Positions 1 through 6,409 of a DNA stretch of 8,885 nucleotides are shown piece by piece (positions within the stretch are counted from its first letter, which is position 1; each line of letters starts with the position of its first letter). The stretch lies in assembly GCA_021827545.1 (NCBI GenBank), contig JAKAVH010000043.1, positions 1 through 8,885 of the forward strand, given 5' to 3'. Below the pieces are notes generated by a model. It saw nothing but the letters and a program-made list of their open reading frames with translations, did no database searches and had not been told where the DNA came from. This DNA comes from Thermoplasmata archaeon (GTDB lineage: Archaea > Thermoplasmatota > Thermoplasmata > UBA184). The translations under genes were made by a program, and so were the position numbers.

Positions 1-1
1 C

Positions 2-184
2 GATCTCCGAGCGAGCCGAGCCCGCCTCCCGTTGGAGCTCCTCGTGACCGAGCGAGTGGAACGGCTCGGGCCCGGCTTCCTCGTCTCGTATCGGCGGGCG
101 AACCGGCGCTCCGTCGGGATGCCGCGCTCGCATCCGCACCCGTTATCCGTCCGGCCGATTGGGGGGGCCGGTCGACCCCGATGA
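2..184 (+). CDS. Possible C-terminal fragment of an upstream gene (partial, uncertain)
   Basis: A reading frame enters from the left edge and runs about 60 codons to a TGA at 182-184. That stop overlaps the ATG of the next gene in an ATGA arrangement, which is common for translationally coupled genes. The middle of the fragment looks protein-like (ELLVTERVERLGPGFLVSYR), but its last 20 or so residues are low-complexity and rich in Pro, Gly and Arg. About 80% of its codons end in G or C, lower than in the clear genes here. I do not recognise a family. The opposite strand is also open from an ATG at 133 to the left edge, so this stretch could instead hold the start of a leftward gene, or be non-coding. 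Confidence 0.3.
   Translation, partial: DLRASRARLPLELLVTERVERLGPGFLVSYRRANRRSVGMPRSHPHPLSVRPIGGAGRPR
141..148 (+). promoter_or_regulatory. Weak TATA-like element upstream of the FAH-family gene
   Basis: CGTTATCC lies 33-40 bases before the ATG at 181. It resembles the CCTTATCG element before the metallopeptidase gene at 3913. If used, it would give a leader of roughly ten bases. The match to an archaeal TATA box is weak, and read-through from an upstream gene is an equally good explanation. Confidence 0.25.
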
Positions 185-1164
185 AGCTCGTGCATTTCCA
201 GCTCGCCGAGCAGTTCCACTTCGGCATGCTCTCCGACGCCGACGAGTACATCGACCTCGACACCGCCTGCCGCGATTACTACGGCGTGAACCCGGTCAAG
301 GGCGCCGATCCCAGCCGGTTCCGGGACATGCGGGCGTTCTTCGCCGGGGGATCCGACTCGGTCGAGCTTACCCGGAAGATCCAGACGTACATCGACCGGC
401 GACGCCAGGCCGGCTGGACCCCGCGCGCGGCGACCGGCGCGCGCTACCTCTTCAAGCCGGAGGAGGGGGTGCGGCTGCTCGCGCCCGTGCTGCCGGGAGC
501 GAAGATCTACCTGCTCGCCTCGAATTCGAAAAGCCACCTTGCCGAGCAGCATCGGCCCACGCCGACGCGGCCGTACTTCTTCACCCGCTTCTTCAACAGC
601 CTCGTCGGGCCGAGCGAGCCGTTCGTCCTGAACCCGACGGGTTCGTTCCCCGACATCGAGATCGAGCTCGCCATCGTTCTCGGCCAGCGCGGGAAGCGGA
701 TCGACCGCGATCGCGCGCTCGACTACGTCGCCGGCTACACCATCGCGCTCGACCTCGCGTACCGGGACCTGCAGTATCCGTCGGACGGCCCGGTCGATTG
801 GGTGCTCGGCAAAGGGTTCGACAGCACGATGGCCGTCGGACCGTGGGTCGTCCCGAAGGAAGAGGTCGGCGACCCGTATCCCCTCGCGATGGAGCTCCGG
901 GTGAACGGCACCGTGCGCCAGGCCGGCGATACGTCCGATTACGTCTTCCGAATCCCCGACGTCCTCGCCCACCTTTCCCAAGGGATCACCCTCGAGCCGG
1001 GGGACATCGTCTCGTTGGGCACGATCGGCGGCGTCCCCGGCTTCGAGTTCGGTCAAGAGAGCCGAAAGCTCCGAGCGGGCGACGTCATCGAGGCGAGCAT
1101 CGCGCGGATCGGCCGCCTCAAGATCCCGGTCCGCTCCGAAGCTCCGCCTCGCCCCGCAGGATGA
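181..1164 (+). CDS. Fumarylacetoacetate hydrolase (FAH) family protein
   Basis: This 327-residue protein has a FAH-type C-terminal catalytic fold. Members are metal-dependent enzymes that hydrolyse, decarboxylate or isomerise diketo and hydroxy-dienoic acids, often at the end of aromatic or amino-acid breakdown. Visible landmarks are Asn115 and His119 in SNSKSH, aligning with the NYRDH element of relatives; the metal-binding set Glu160 and Glu162 (DIEIELAIV) and Asp191 (ALDLAYRDLQ); the GKGFDSTMAVGPWVV block with Lys211 at 209-223; and the closing LEPGDIVSLGTIGGV segment at 271-285. Residues 1-105 form a divergent N-terminal region. The substrate cannot be read from the sequence, so calling it an acylpyruvase, isomerase or hydrolase would be a guess. 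The ATG start gives a complete N-terminus and overlaps a possible upstream stop. The last 47 bp overlap the convergent primase gene. No pathway partner for ring cleavage is nearby. Confidence 0.93.
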   Translation: MKLVHFQLAEQFHFGMLSDADEYIDLDTACRDYYGVNPVKGADPSRFRDMRAFFAGGSDSVELTRKIQTYIDRRRQAGWTPRAATGARYLFKPEEGVRLLAPVLPGAKIYLLASNSKSHLAEQHRPTPTRPYFFTRFFNSLVGPSEPFVLNPTGSFPDIEIELAIVLGQRGKRIDRDRALDYVAGYTIALDLAYRDLQYPSDGPVDWVLGKGFDSTMAVGPWVVPKEEVGDPYPLAMELRVNGTVRQAGDTSDYVFRIPDVLAHLSQGITLEPGDIVSLGTIGGVPGFEFGQESRKLRAGDVIEASIARIGRLKIPVRSEAPPRPAG

Positions 1165-2386
1165 GAAAGAGCGCGGCCGGCCGGGGGAGCTCCTCCGAAC
1201 TCCCGGCATCGCCGCGAAACTCCCACGGCCCGAGGCGGCCCGCCACCCGGGTGAGGTAGCGAACCGGCACCGCGGGTGCTTCCTCCCCTTCCCACACGGC
1301 GTCTCGCAGCGGGTCGAACGCGTCGAGGCGGGCATAGTCGACCGGGACCACGCGGAGCCCCGTGCCCCCGTGCAGCGAGCCCGGCAAGCGGATCAGACGG
1401 TGGATGTCCGTCGTCACCGGCGCGTCGGTTTCCCCTTGAACGGCCACGGCCGCGTCCCGGGCGATCGCCGCGAGCAACGGTTCGGGAATCTCCCGACGAC
1501 CGAGGGCGTCGTCGGACCCCGGAGCCGGCGGCCCCTCGCCCCGCGCGCGCACGAGCGCCTGGACCCATCGACGCGCGGCCGGGTCGTGAACGTCCAACGC
1601 CCGGAACTCCGCCCAAGTCTGGGCCGGCGGCTGCGTCCGCCACCGGTCGATCGTGGCGCGGACCGCGCGACCGATCCGCCCGTACCACCCCGGCGCATCC
1701 GGCGGGGCGACTTCGATCTGTCGGATCGACCGACGTCGGCCGGGGCGGCCGCCACCGGACCGCCCGGCGCCGTCCGGCCGTTCGTCCGGCCGCAGGTCGA
1801 CCGTTCGGTGGCCGAGCGCCCGGCTCGGGTCGAGCCCGACGCCGAGGATGTAGTCGACGAGCTCCCGCCGCTCGGCGCTCGTGAGGTGGAGGAACCGCTC
1901 GTCCCGCACGTGGGCGTGGTAGCCACGTCCTCCCGAGAACGTGATCTCGCAGCTGTCCGGGTCGATGCCGAAATCCCGGAAGAGGAAGTCATCGAGGAGC
2001 ACGGTGAACCGCTCCTTGGCGAGCCGAAGCTGTCCAGCGTAATCCAGTTCCTGCGCCCCCCGCAAATGATCGGCGTCGAGATCGAAGATCAAGTCGGCCC
2101 CGAGCCATTCCTTCTTCGCCATCGATCCCTCCGCGGGATGGCGGTAGTACGCGGCCGAGTAGTAGACGTGCCGCGGCGCCTCGTCGGCGAGGAACCGGCT
2201 CATCGCGGCGGCATCCCCAAACGCCGTGTGGCGGCGCATGAGCGACTCCGTCGAAAACGAAAACGAGGCGAACTCCCGCCGGGCGACGCGGGGGGGAGCG
2301 GGGACCGGGTGGTTCCGGTAGTACGAGCGGAACGCGTCACGCGCCAACGCGACGGCGGGCCCGCTCAGACTGACGGTCTTCGCCAC
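1118..2386 (-). CDS. priS: DNA primase small (catalytic) subunit PriS
   Basis: This 422-residue protein is the catalytic subunit of the archaeal/eukaryotic-type primase, which works with PriL to make primers at replication forks. The N-terminal YY...REFASFSF and RH elements (22-53) and APRHVYYSAAYY (70-81) are typical. Motif I is LIFDLDADHL (99-108), with catalytic Asp102 and Asp104. Motif II is SGGRGYHAHV (151-160), with His157. Motif III is DIHRLIRLPGSLHGGTGL (327-344). The C-terminus ends in the family-like AALFLILRGEAEL. It is longer than many archaeal PriS proteins, partly through a Gly/Arg-rich loop at about 200-222. The only cysteine is Cys146, so no zinc knuckle can be built. The start is GTG; a GGAG element sits about 8 bases upstream, inside the end of the KH gene, whose stop is only 3 bases away. 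It is the last gene of a Rio1-KH-PriS operon. Confidence 0.97.
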   Translation of the reverse strand: MAKTVSLSGPAVALARDAFRSYYRNHPVPAPPRVARREFASFSFSTESLMRRHTAFGDAAAMSRFLADEAPRHVYYSAAYYRHPAEGSMAKKEWLGADLIFDLDADHLRGAQELDYAGQLRLAKERFTVLLDDFLFRDFGIDPDSCEITFSGGRGYHAHVRDERFLHLTSAERRELVDYILGVGLDPSRALGHRTVDLRPDERPDGAGRSGGGRPGRRRSIRQIEVAPPDAPGWYGRIGRAVRATIDRWRTQPPAQTWAEFRALDVHDPAARRWVQALVRARGEGPPAPGSDDALGRREIPEPLLAAIARDAAVAVQGETDAPVTTDIHRLIRLPGSLHGGTGLRVVPVDYARLDAFDPLRDAVWEGEEAPAVPVRYLTRVAGRLGPWEFRGDAGSSEELPRPAALFLILRGEAELRSGPGS

Positions 2387-2389
2387 CGG

Positions 2390-2962
2390 CTACTCTCCGG
2401 CCCCGGCGTCGTCGCCCCGATCGAGGGCGTCGGCGAGGGCGTCGGTGCGACGCCAGCGCGCGAGCAGGTGGAAGACGGTGGAGTGTTCGCTGCCCCGAAC
2501 GAGCATCTCGATCGCCTGCACGGCGTGCTCGATCTGCCGCTCCGTCCCGATCACCGCCACGGTCGAGCCGTAGACGCTCACGGAGGCACCGGAGAGCTCC
2601 TCGATCCGCCGTCGGGCCCGACCGTCGGAGCCGATCAGGCGGGCGCGAATCCGCCGGAGCGCGGATTTCTCGCGATGCGGAGTCGCCTGCTTGAGGTCGA
2701 CGACTCCGAGGTACGTCTCGGGCGTCAGGAGCCGCCGAGCCCGCTCGGGCGAGAAACCGCGGCCAATCGCCGCGACAATATCCCGGGCGGTCAGAACGCC
2801 CGACGGGTCGTCGTCGGCCCCGGTGACGGTGACCTCCCCTTCTTCCGCATCGATCTCGACAATCGTCCGGGTCCACCGGGCGATCTCGCGCTTGGTCGAG
2901 CCGTTCGGGCCGATGAGCACTCCGACTCGGTCTTCGGGAATCCGCACAAACATCGTGGGCAT
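2390..2962 (-). CDS. Archaeal Pno1/Dim2-like protein with two KH domains
   Basis: This 190-residue RNA-binding protein resembles eukaryotic Pno1 (Dim2/Rrp20), which helps small ribosomal subunit maturation near the 3' end of 16S/18S rRNA. KH domain 1 covers about residues 3-50, with the loop IGPNGSTK (GPNG at 18-21) followed by EIDAEEGEVTVTG. A conserved linker, ARDIVAAIGRGFSPERARRLL, spans 59-79. KH domain 2 covers about 88-155, with IGSDGRARRRIEEL (GSDG at 111-114) and VSVYGSTVAVIG. The segment IEMLVRGSEHSTVFHLL closes the conserved part, and a short acidic tail follows. Length and layout match the archaeal family. ATG at 2962 is preferred over the in-frame ATG three codons later because a GGTGGTGAT ribosome-binding element precedes it. 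It lies between the Rio1 gene (67 bp upstream) and priS (3 bp downstream), as expected since Rio1 and Pno1 act together in subunit maturation. Confidence 0.95.
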   Translation of the reverse strand: MPTMFVRIPEDRVGVLIGPNGSTKREIARWTRTIVEIDAEEGEVTVTGADDDPSGVLTARDIVAAIGRGFSPERARRLLTPETYLGVVDLKQATPHREKSALRRIRARLIGSDGRARRRIEELSGASVSVYGSTVAVIGTERQIEHAVQAIEMLVRGSEHSTVFHLLARWRRTDALADALDRGDDAGAGE

Positions 2963-2973
2963 CGATCACCACC
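2963..2973 (-). promoter_or_regulatory. Ribosome-binding site for the KH-protein gene
   Basis: On the minus strand the bases before the ATG read GGTGGTGATCG. GGTGATC matches the complement of the usual 16S rRNA 3' tail, and the upstream GGTGG lies 6 bases from the start. This helps fix the start at 2962 and suggests translation from a leadered, operon-internal message. Confidence 0.55.
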
Positions 2974-3029
2974 CCGGTCGGAACAACGGCCCGGCCCTCA
3001 TTCGCGCCTTCCGTACGTGCAGTCGCTCG

Positions 3030-3815
3030 TTAAAGCGCACCGGTCGCTTCGGACGATGGGCCGCCGACCGCCCGGTAGAACTCGTCCGCTTCGACAGCCA
3101 GTCCCTGGCGCCGCAAGAAGGCCGAGAAGTGGTCGAGGTCGCGCCGGAGGAGGGCGGGCGCTTCCGGGTGGTCGACCGAAACCGACTGGCCGACGTCGAT
3201 CACGACCGGGCGTCGGTCGAAGTACAAGGTGTTGTACGGCGACAGGTCGCCGTGAACGAGCCGCGCGCCGACCACCATCCGGCGGAACTCCCGCACGAGG
3301 GCGCCGTACAGCTCGTCCGGGTCTTCGATCACGGCATCTCGCAATCGGGGGGCGGGCCCCCGATCGTCGCCGATGTACTCCATCACCAACACGTTCCGCC
3401 GGAGCGCGAACGGACGAGGGACCCGGACCCCCGCGTCGGTGAGACGGCCGAGGAGGGTGTGCTCGCGACGAGTCCACGCCACGATCAAGCCTTGGAAGTT
3501 CCGAATGCTCGCCACCGCGGTCAGCTCGCTCAGCGCGTACGGGGGGAGCCGGCGGTAGCTGCTGTTGTCGATCCGATAGATCTTGACCGCCCGCCGCTCC
3601 GACCCCTTGGTCGCCCGAAAGACCCCTCCCTCCTTGCCCGTCGCGATCGGAAAGTCCAGCTGGTCGAACGCCCCGTCGTTGATGAGCCGGCCGACCGCGA
3701 GGAGGGTCGGATGGTCGAAGAATTGGTCGAGCAGCTTTCGGTCTTCTCGCTCCTTCCGCCGGCGCTCGAACCGCTCTCGCTGCCGAGGATAGACGATCTC
3801 GATCGGCTTCGGCAT
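3030..3815 (-). CDS. rio1: Rio1-type atypical serine/threonine protein kinase
   Basis: This 261-residue RIO-family kinase/ATPase acts in late 40S/30S ribosomal subunit maturation in eukaryotes and, by homology, in Archaea. A basic, coiled N-terminus (residues 10-27) leads into FFDHPTLLAVGRLINDGAFDQ. The nucleotide loop is ATGKEGGVFRA (58-68), matching the STGKEANVY signature of Rio1. The ATP-binding Lys78 is in AVKIYRID. The hinge is VMEYIGD (144-150). The catalytic loop is VHGDLSPYN (187-195), with Asp190 and Asn195. The metal-binding Asp207 is in VVIDVGQSVSVDHPEA, the typical Rio1 ending block. STGKE-like and IDxGQ motifs support Rio1 over Rio2, and no winged-helix N-terminus is present. 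Length is normal. It is the first gene of the Rio1-KH-PriS operon and has a TATA-like element about 28 bases before its ATG, implying a leaderless message. Confidence 0.96.
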   Translation of the reverse strand: MPKPIEIVYPRQRERFERRRKEREDRKLLDQFFDHPTLLAVGRLINDGAFDQLDFPIATGKEGGVFRATKGSERRAVKIYRIDNSSYRRLPPYALSELTAVASIRNFQGLIVAWTRREHTLLGRLTDAGVRVPRPFALRRNVLVMEYIGDDRGPAPRLRDAVIEDPDELYGALVREFRRMVVGARLVHGDLSPYNTLYFDRRPVVIDVGQSVSVDHPEAPALLRRDLDHFSAFLRRQGLAVEADEFYRAVGGPSSEATGAL

Positions 3816-3838
3816 CTCGTCCGTACAACGGGGGCCAT

Positions 3839-3846
3839 CTCTTAGA
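3839..3846 (-). promoter_or_regulatory. TATA-like promoter element of the Rio1-KH-PriS operon
   Basis: On the minus strand the sequence reads TCTAAGAG at -24 to -31 relative to the first base of the Rio1 ATG at 3815. That is the normal archaeal TATA-box distance if transcription starts at the start codon. The box is a weak match, but the same spacing recurs before other genes in this window. Confidence 0.45.
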
Positions 3847-3906
3847 CGTTGACGGCAAACGCCGGGGACGGCCTGATCGGCGGGTAGGTCGGTAGCGTGG
3901 GAGTAA

Positions 3907-3926
3907 CGGCGCCCTTATCGGCGCCG
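3907..3926 (+). promoter_or_regulatory. TATA-like element inside a small inverted repeat, upstream of the metallopeptidase gene
   Basis: CCTTATCG (3913-3920) is a weak TATA-like element 27-34 bases before the ATG at 3947, or 24-31 bases before the GTG at 3944. It is exactly flanked by CGGCGC (3907-3912) and GCGCCG (3921-3926), a perfect 6-bp inverted repeat. This could be an operator around the promoter or a chance product of high GC. The rest of the 131-bp divergent gap 3816-3946 shows nothing else that I can support. Confidence 0.35.
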
Positions 3927-3946
3927 CCGGCCGTAGAACGCCGGTG

Positions 3947-4507
3947 ATGCTTCCGCTACGACGCGAGCGACCGGTTCCGACGGCCCCAAAGCCGACGGGC
4001 CCGAGGGTGGATGCTTTCCCGCCCCCCGCGCAGGTCACGCTCGATTCGGCGCTCGACTACGACGGCATCTTTCGGGTGGTTCGATCGGCGGTCCGGGCGA
4101 TCCTCGGTCGCGAACGGGCGGGCCTCGGCCTCGCGCTCGCCCGCCTGCCGCCTCACCTCGGGGCCTACTGGCCGGTGTCCGGCAACCTGATCGTGCTCAA
4201 CCAGAACTTGGTCGAGGCGATGAGGGCGCGGGCGCGGAGTCGGACCGAGTTCAACTCGTTCGTGTTCGTCGTGCTCACCCACGAGTACCTCCACGCGCTC
4301 GGGTATCTCGACGAGCGAGCCGCCCGAGCGACCGCGGCCGAGGTGACCCGCCGGTGCTTCGGCCCGGATCATCCGGCGACTCAGATGGCCGAAGGGGATC
4401 TCTGGAGGTTGTTTCCGTTCCTCGCGTGGGCCGGCGCCGGCGACGGGCGGCAGCTGACCATCGTTCGCGGCTTTGACCGCGACGAGACGCAGTCGTACAT
4501 CCGCTGA
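3947..4507 (+). CDS. Putative zinc metallopeptidase with HExxHxxGxxD motif
   Basis: I do not recognise this 186-residue protein as a named family. The clear signal is VLTHEYLHALGYLDE, with His112, Glu113, His116, Gly119 and Asp122. It fits a zincin active-site helix in which two histidines bind zinc and Glu is the general base. The HExxHxxGxxD spacing is like metzincins that use Asp as third ligand (snapalysin type); alternatively Glu132 downstream could serve, as in gluzincins. Before it, NLIVLNQNLVEAM (80-92) and NSFVFVVL (103-110) look like the strand and helix that usually precede such helices. The N-terminal 30 residues are Pro-rich and probably flexible. There is no signal peptide or membrane segment, so it is likely cytosolic. 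ATG at 3947 is chosen; GTG at 3944 is adjacent and in frame. It is divergent from Rio1 and ends 65 bp before the NfeD gene. Confidence 0.75.
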   Translation: MLPLRRERPVPTAPKPTGPRVDAFPPPAQVTLDSALDYDGIFRVVRSAVRAILGRERAGLGLALARLPPHLGAYWPVSGNLIVLNQNLVEAMRARARSRTEFNSFVFVVLTHEYLHALGYLDERAARATAAEVTRRCFGPDHPATQMAEGDLWRLFPFLAWAGAGDGRQLTIVRGFDRDETQSYIR

Positions 4508-4542
4508 CCGGCCGGTTCGGGTTGACGGACGTCTCGAGGCGA

Positions 4543-4550
4543 GCTTAAAG
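4543..4550 (+). promoter_or_regulatory. TATA-like promoter element of the NfeD-stomatin operon
   Basis: GCTTAAAG lies 23-30 bases before the GTG at 4573. The GTG is not preceded by any Shine-Dalgarno-like sequence, so a leaderless transcript starting at or next to the GTG is the simplest reading. Confidence 0.5.
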
Positions 4551-4572
4551 GGGGTCGCCCCCTCGCCTCACC

Positions 4573-5076
4573 GTGGTCGTCGTCAACGAAGCGATCGGAA
4601 TCACCTTGGTCGTCGTCGGGGCGATCGTCATTTCGTTCGAGTTCATCCACCCCGGAGCGATCCTCCTGATTCCCGGGTCGATCCTCCTCGCGGCAGGGCT
4701 GCTCTACCTGTTCCTGCCCGATGTCCTTCTCGGCAGCTACGAGGGCGCGCTGGTCGTCGTGGTCGTCGCCTTGGGCGCGGGCTTGGCGGAGATTCCGTAC
4801 TACCGCTGGGTCGCCCCGCGACACCCGCCGATATCGACCACGGTGTCGAGTCTGGTCGGAGCGGAAGGCGTCGTGACCGTCGCGGTGGTGCCGAACACGC
4901 TCCAAGGAAAAGTTCGGATCCGGTCGGAGATCTGGTCGGCTCGGGCCCCGCGTCCGATCCCCGCGGGCACTCCCGTCCGGGTGGTGAGCGGCGCCGGGGT
5001 ATCGCTCGAGGTGGAGCCGATCTCCGTCGCGACGGAGGGCCGGTCGACCGAGGCAAAGGGAGATAGCCCGACCTGA
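4573..5076 (+). CDS. NfeD-like membrane protein (short form)
   Basis: This 167-residue membrane protein has three predicted hydrophobic spans, at about 6-24, 28-48 and 58-76. A C-terminal OB-fold domain follows at about 93-149, with the family block LVGAEGVVTVAVVPNTLQGK and then VRIRSEIWSARA and PIPAGTPVRVV. Short NfeD proteins lack the N-terminal serine-protease domain of long NfeD and are nearly always encoded beside a stomatin/SPFH gene, with which they are thought to act in membrane microdomains. That holds here: the SPFH gene begins 24 bp after this stop. The domain likely faces the cytoplasm, though the topology is inferred. The start is GTG, chosen because a TATA-like box lies at the right distance and the first span begins right after it. 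The tail after residue 150 is polar and probably disordered. Confidence 0.93.
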   Translation: MVVVNEAIGITLVVVGAIVISFEFIHPGAILLIPGSILLAAGLLYLFLPDVLLGSYEGALVVVVVALGAGLAEIPYYRWVAPRHPPISTTVSSLVGAEGVVTVAVVPNTLQGKVRIRSEIWSARAPRPIPAGTPVRVVSGAGVSLEVEPISVATEGRSTEAKGDSPT

Positions 5077-5100
5077 CTTGGGCCATTGGGGGTTTTCAGC

Positions 5101-6333
5101 GTGGTCGACGTTACCACCGTGGTCGTTGTCGTCGTTTTCGCGGCCCTGGTGGTCTTCATCCTCCTCGCTCGGATGATCTACACGATCCAGCCGTACCAGC
5201 AGGGGATCGTCACCCTGCTCGGCTCGTACAAGCGGATCTTGAATCCCGGCTTCAACATGGTGAGCCCGATCGCTACGGTGCTCAAGATCGACCTGCGGAC
5301 GCAGGTGCTGGAAGTACCTCGTCAGGAAGTGATCACGAAGGACAACTCGCCGACGAACGTCGACGCCATCATCTACATCAAGGTCGTCGATTCCCCCAAA
5401 GCGATCTTCCAAGTCCAAGACTACCACGTCGCGACGGTCGCCCTCGCCCAGACGACGCTGCGCAGCGTCATCGGGGACATGGAGCTCGACGAGGTGCTCT
5501 ACAACCGCGAGCGGATCAACACCCGGCTCCGCGACATCTTGGACGAGGCGACCGATCACTGGGGCGTCCGCGTGGAGGCGGTCGAGATCAAGGAGGTCGA
5601 CCCGGTCGGACCGGTGAAGGCCGCGATGGAGGAGCAGACCGCGGCCGAACGCCAGCGCCGAGCGGCGGTGCTGCGGGCGGACGGGGAAAAGCGGAGCGCG
5701 ATCCTCGTCTCCGAAGGGCAGAAGCGTTCTCGAATCCTGCAGGCCGAAGGGGTCCGCCAGTCGAAGATCCTCGAGGCCGAGGGCGCGCGCATGGCGACGA
5801 TCCTCGAGGCGCAGGGAGAGGCGCAGCGCCTGCGCATCCTCGCGCTGGGAGCGGGGACGCTCGATGCGAAGGCGCTCACTGTCCTTTCCCTCGATACCGT
5901 TCAGAAGGTGGGCGACGGGCAGGCGACCAAGATTCTCTTCCCGTTCGAGTTCTCTCGCTTGATGGAAGGGGCGGCGGAGTACCTGGGCACGTCGCGGAAC
6001 GTTCCGGACCGCACCCTCAACACCCTCGGAGAGCTCGAGCAGCAGATCGGGACGATCGACAGCATCCTCGGTCCGATTCCCAAGCAAGACGAACTCCTGA
6101 CCGAGATCAAGTCGATCGAGGACGAGATCAAGGCCGAGTCGGACGAATCGACCTCGATGGTCGGGCCGTACGGAGGCCGGGCGGCGAAGGCCGCACCCCC
6201 CGATCTTCCGCCGGCCGACGTGATCGCCCCCGCGCCGTCCCCCGGCGAGAAGCCGGCGGCGTCGGGCCCGAGCTCGGCCGGCCGGGACCCTCCCGCCCGT
6301 CGGCCGCCCGCCGGCCAGAACCCCGCCGCGTGA
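5101..6333 (+). CDS. SPFH/stomatin-prohibitin-like membrane protein
   Basis: This 410-residue protein scaffolds membrane microdomains as an oligomer and partners with NfeD. An N-terminal hydrophobic anchor (about 6-23) is followed by the SPFH domain (about 26-185), with IQPYQQGIVTLLGSYKRILNPG, EVPRQEVITKDNSPTNVDA, RSVIGDMELDEVL and VRVEAVEIKEV. An alpha-helical segment from 177 carries 11-residue repeats in which an IL pair recurs at 201, 212, 223 and 234 with AEG-like spacing, typical of stomatin coiled coils. FPFEF (280-284) matches the stomatin end block. Unlike short stomatins, it continues with a charged helical stretch (300-346) and a Pro/Ala-rich tail (355-410), probably disordered. 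GTG at 5101 is preferred because GGGGGT lies 7 bases upstream; an in-frame TTG at 5086 would add 5 residues. It is the second gene after nfeD. Confidence 0.94.
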   Translation: MVDVTTVVVVVVFAALVVFILLARMIYTIQPYQQGIVTLLGSYKRILNPGFNMVSPIATVLKIDLRTQVLEVPRQEVITKDNSPTNVDAIIYIKVVDSPKAIFQVQDYHVATVALAQTTLRSVIGDMELDEVLYNRERINTRLRDILDEATDHWGVRVEAVEIKEVDPVGPVKAAMEEQTAAERQRRAAVLRADGEKRSAILVSEGQKRSRILQAEGVRQSKILEAEGARMATILEAQGEAQRLRILALGAGTLDAKALTVLSLDTVQKVGDGQATKILFPFEFSRLMEGAAEYLGTSRNVPDRTLNTLGELEQQIGTIDSILGPIPKQDELLTEIKSIEDEIKAESDESTSMVGPYGGRAAKAAPPDLPPADVIAPAPSPGEKPAASGPSSAGRDPPARRPPAGQNPAA

Positions 6334-6380
6334 TCGGCCGGACGGGATACGTTCGGTCCGATCGCCCTCTCTCCGACGGA

Positions 6381-6388
6381 CCTATAAG
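6381..6388 (+). promoter_or_regulatory. TATA box of the enoyl-CoA hydratase family gene
   Basis: CCTATAAG lies 22-29 bases before the ATG at 6410, with no Shine-Dalgarno-like sequence between them. The 76-bp gap 6334-6409 contains this box and nothing else that I can identify. The short distance implies a leaderless message. Two out-of-frame ATGs (6399 and 6403) precede the real start and would probably lie outside the transcript. Confidence 0.6.
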
Positions 6389-6409
6389 CGAGGCCTCGAT
6401 GCATGGCCG

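Noticed and set aside
159..1259. A 366-codon plus-strand frame overlapping the FAH gene
   Set aside because: It is the out-of-frame shadow of the FAH gene, rich in Arg and Ala and without conserved motifs.
1370..3442. A 690-codon plus-strand open frame across the PriS, KH and Rio1 genes
   Set aside because: It is exactly antisense to three well-conserved genes, its translation is Arg/Pro/Gly-rich with no recognisable domain, and long antisense frames are expected in high-GC DNA.
4381..6087. A 568-codon minus-strand open frame opposite NfeD and stomatin
   Set aside because: The product is His/Arg/Asp-rich and low-complexity, reflecting the reverse complement of GTC/GAC/GAG-rich codons. The plus-strand genes carry clear family motifs.
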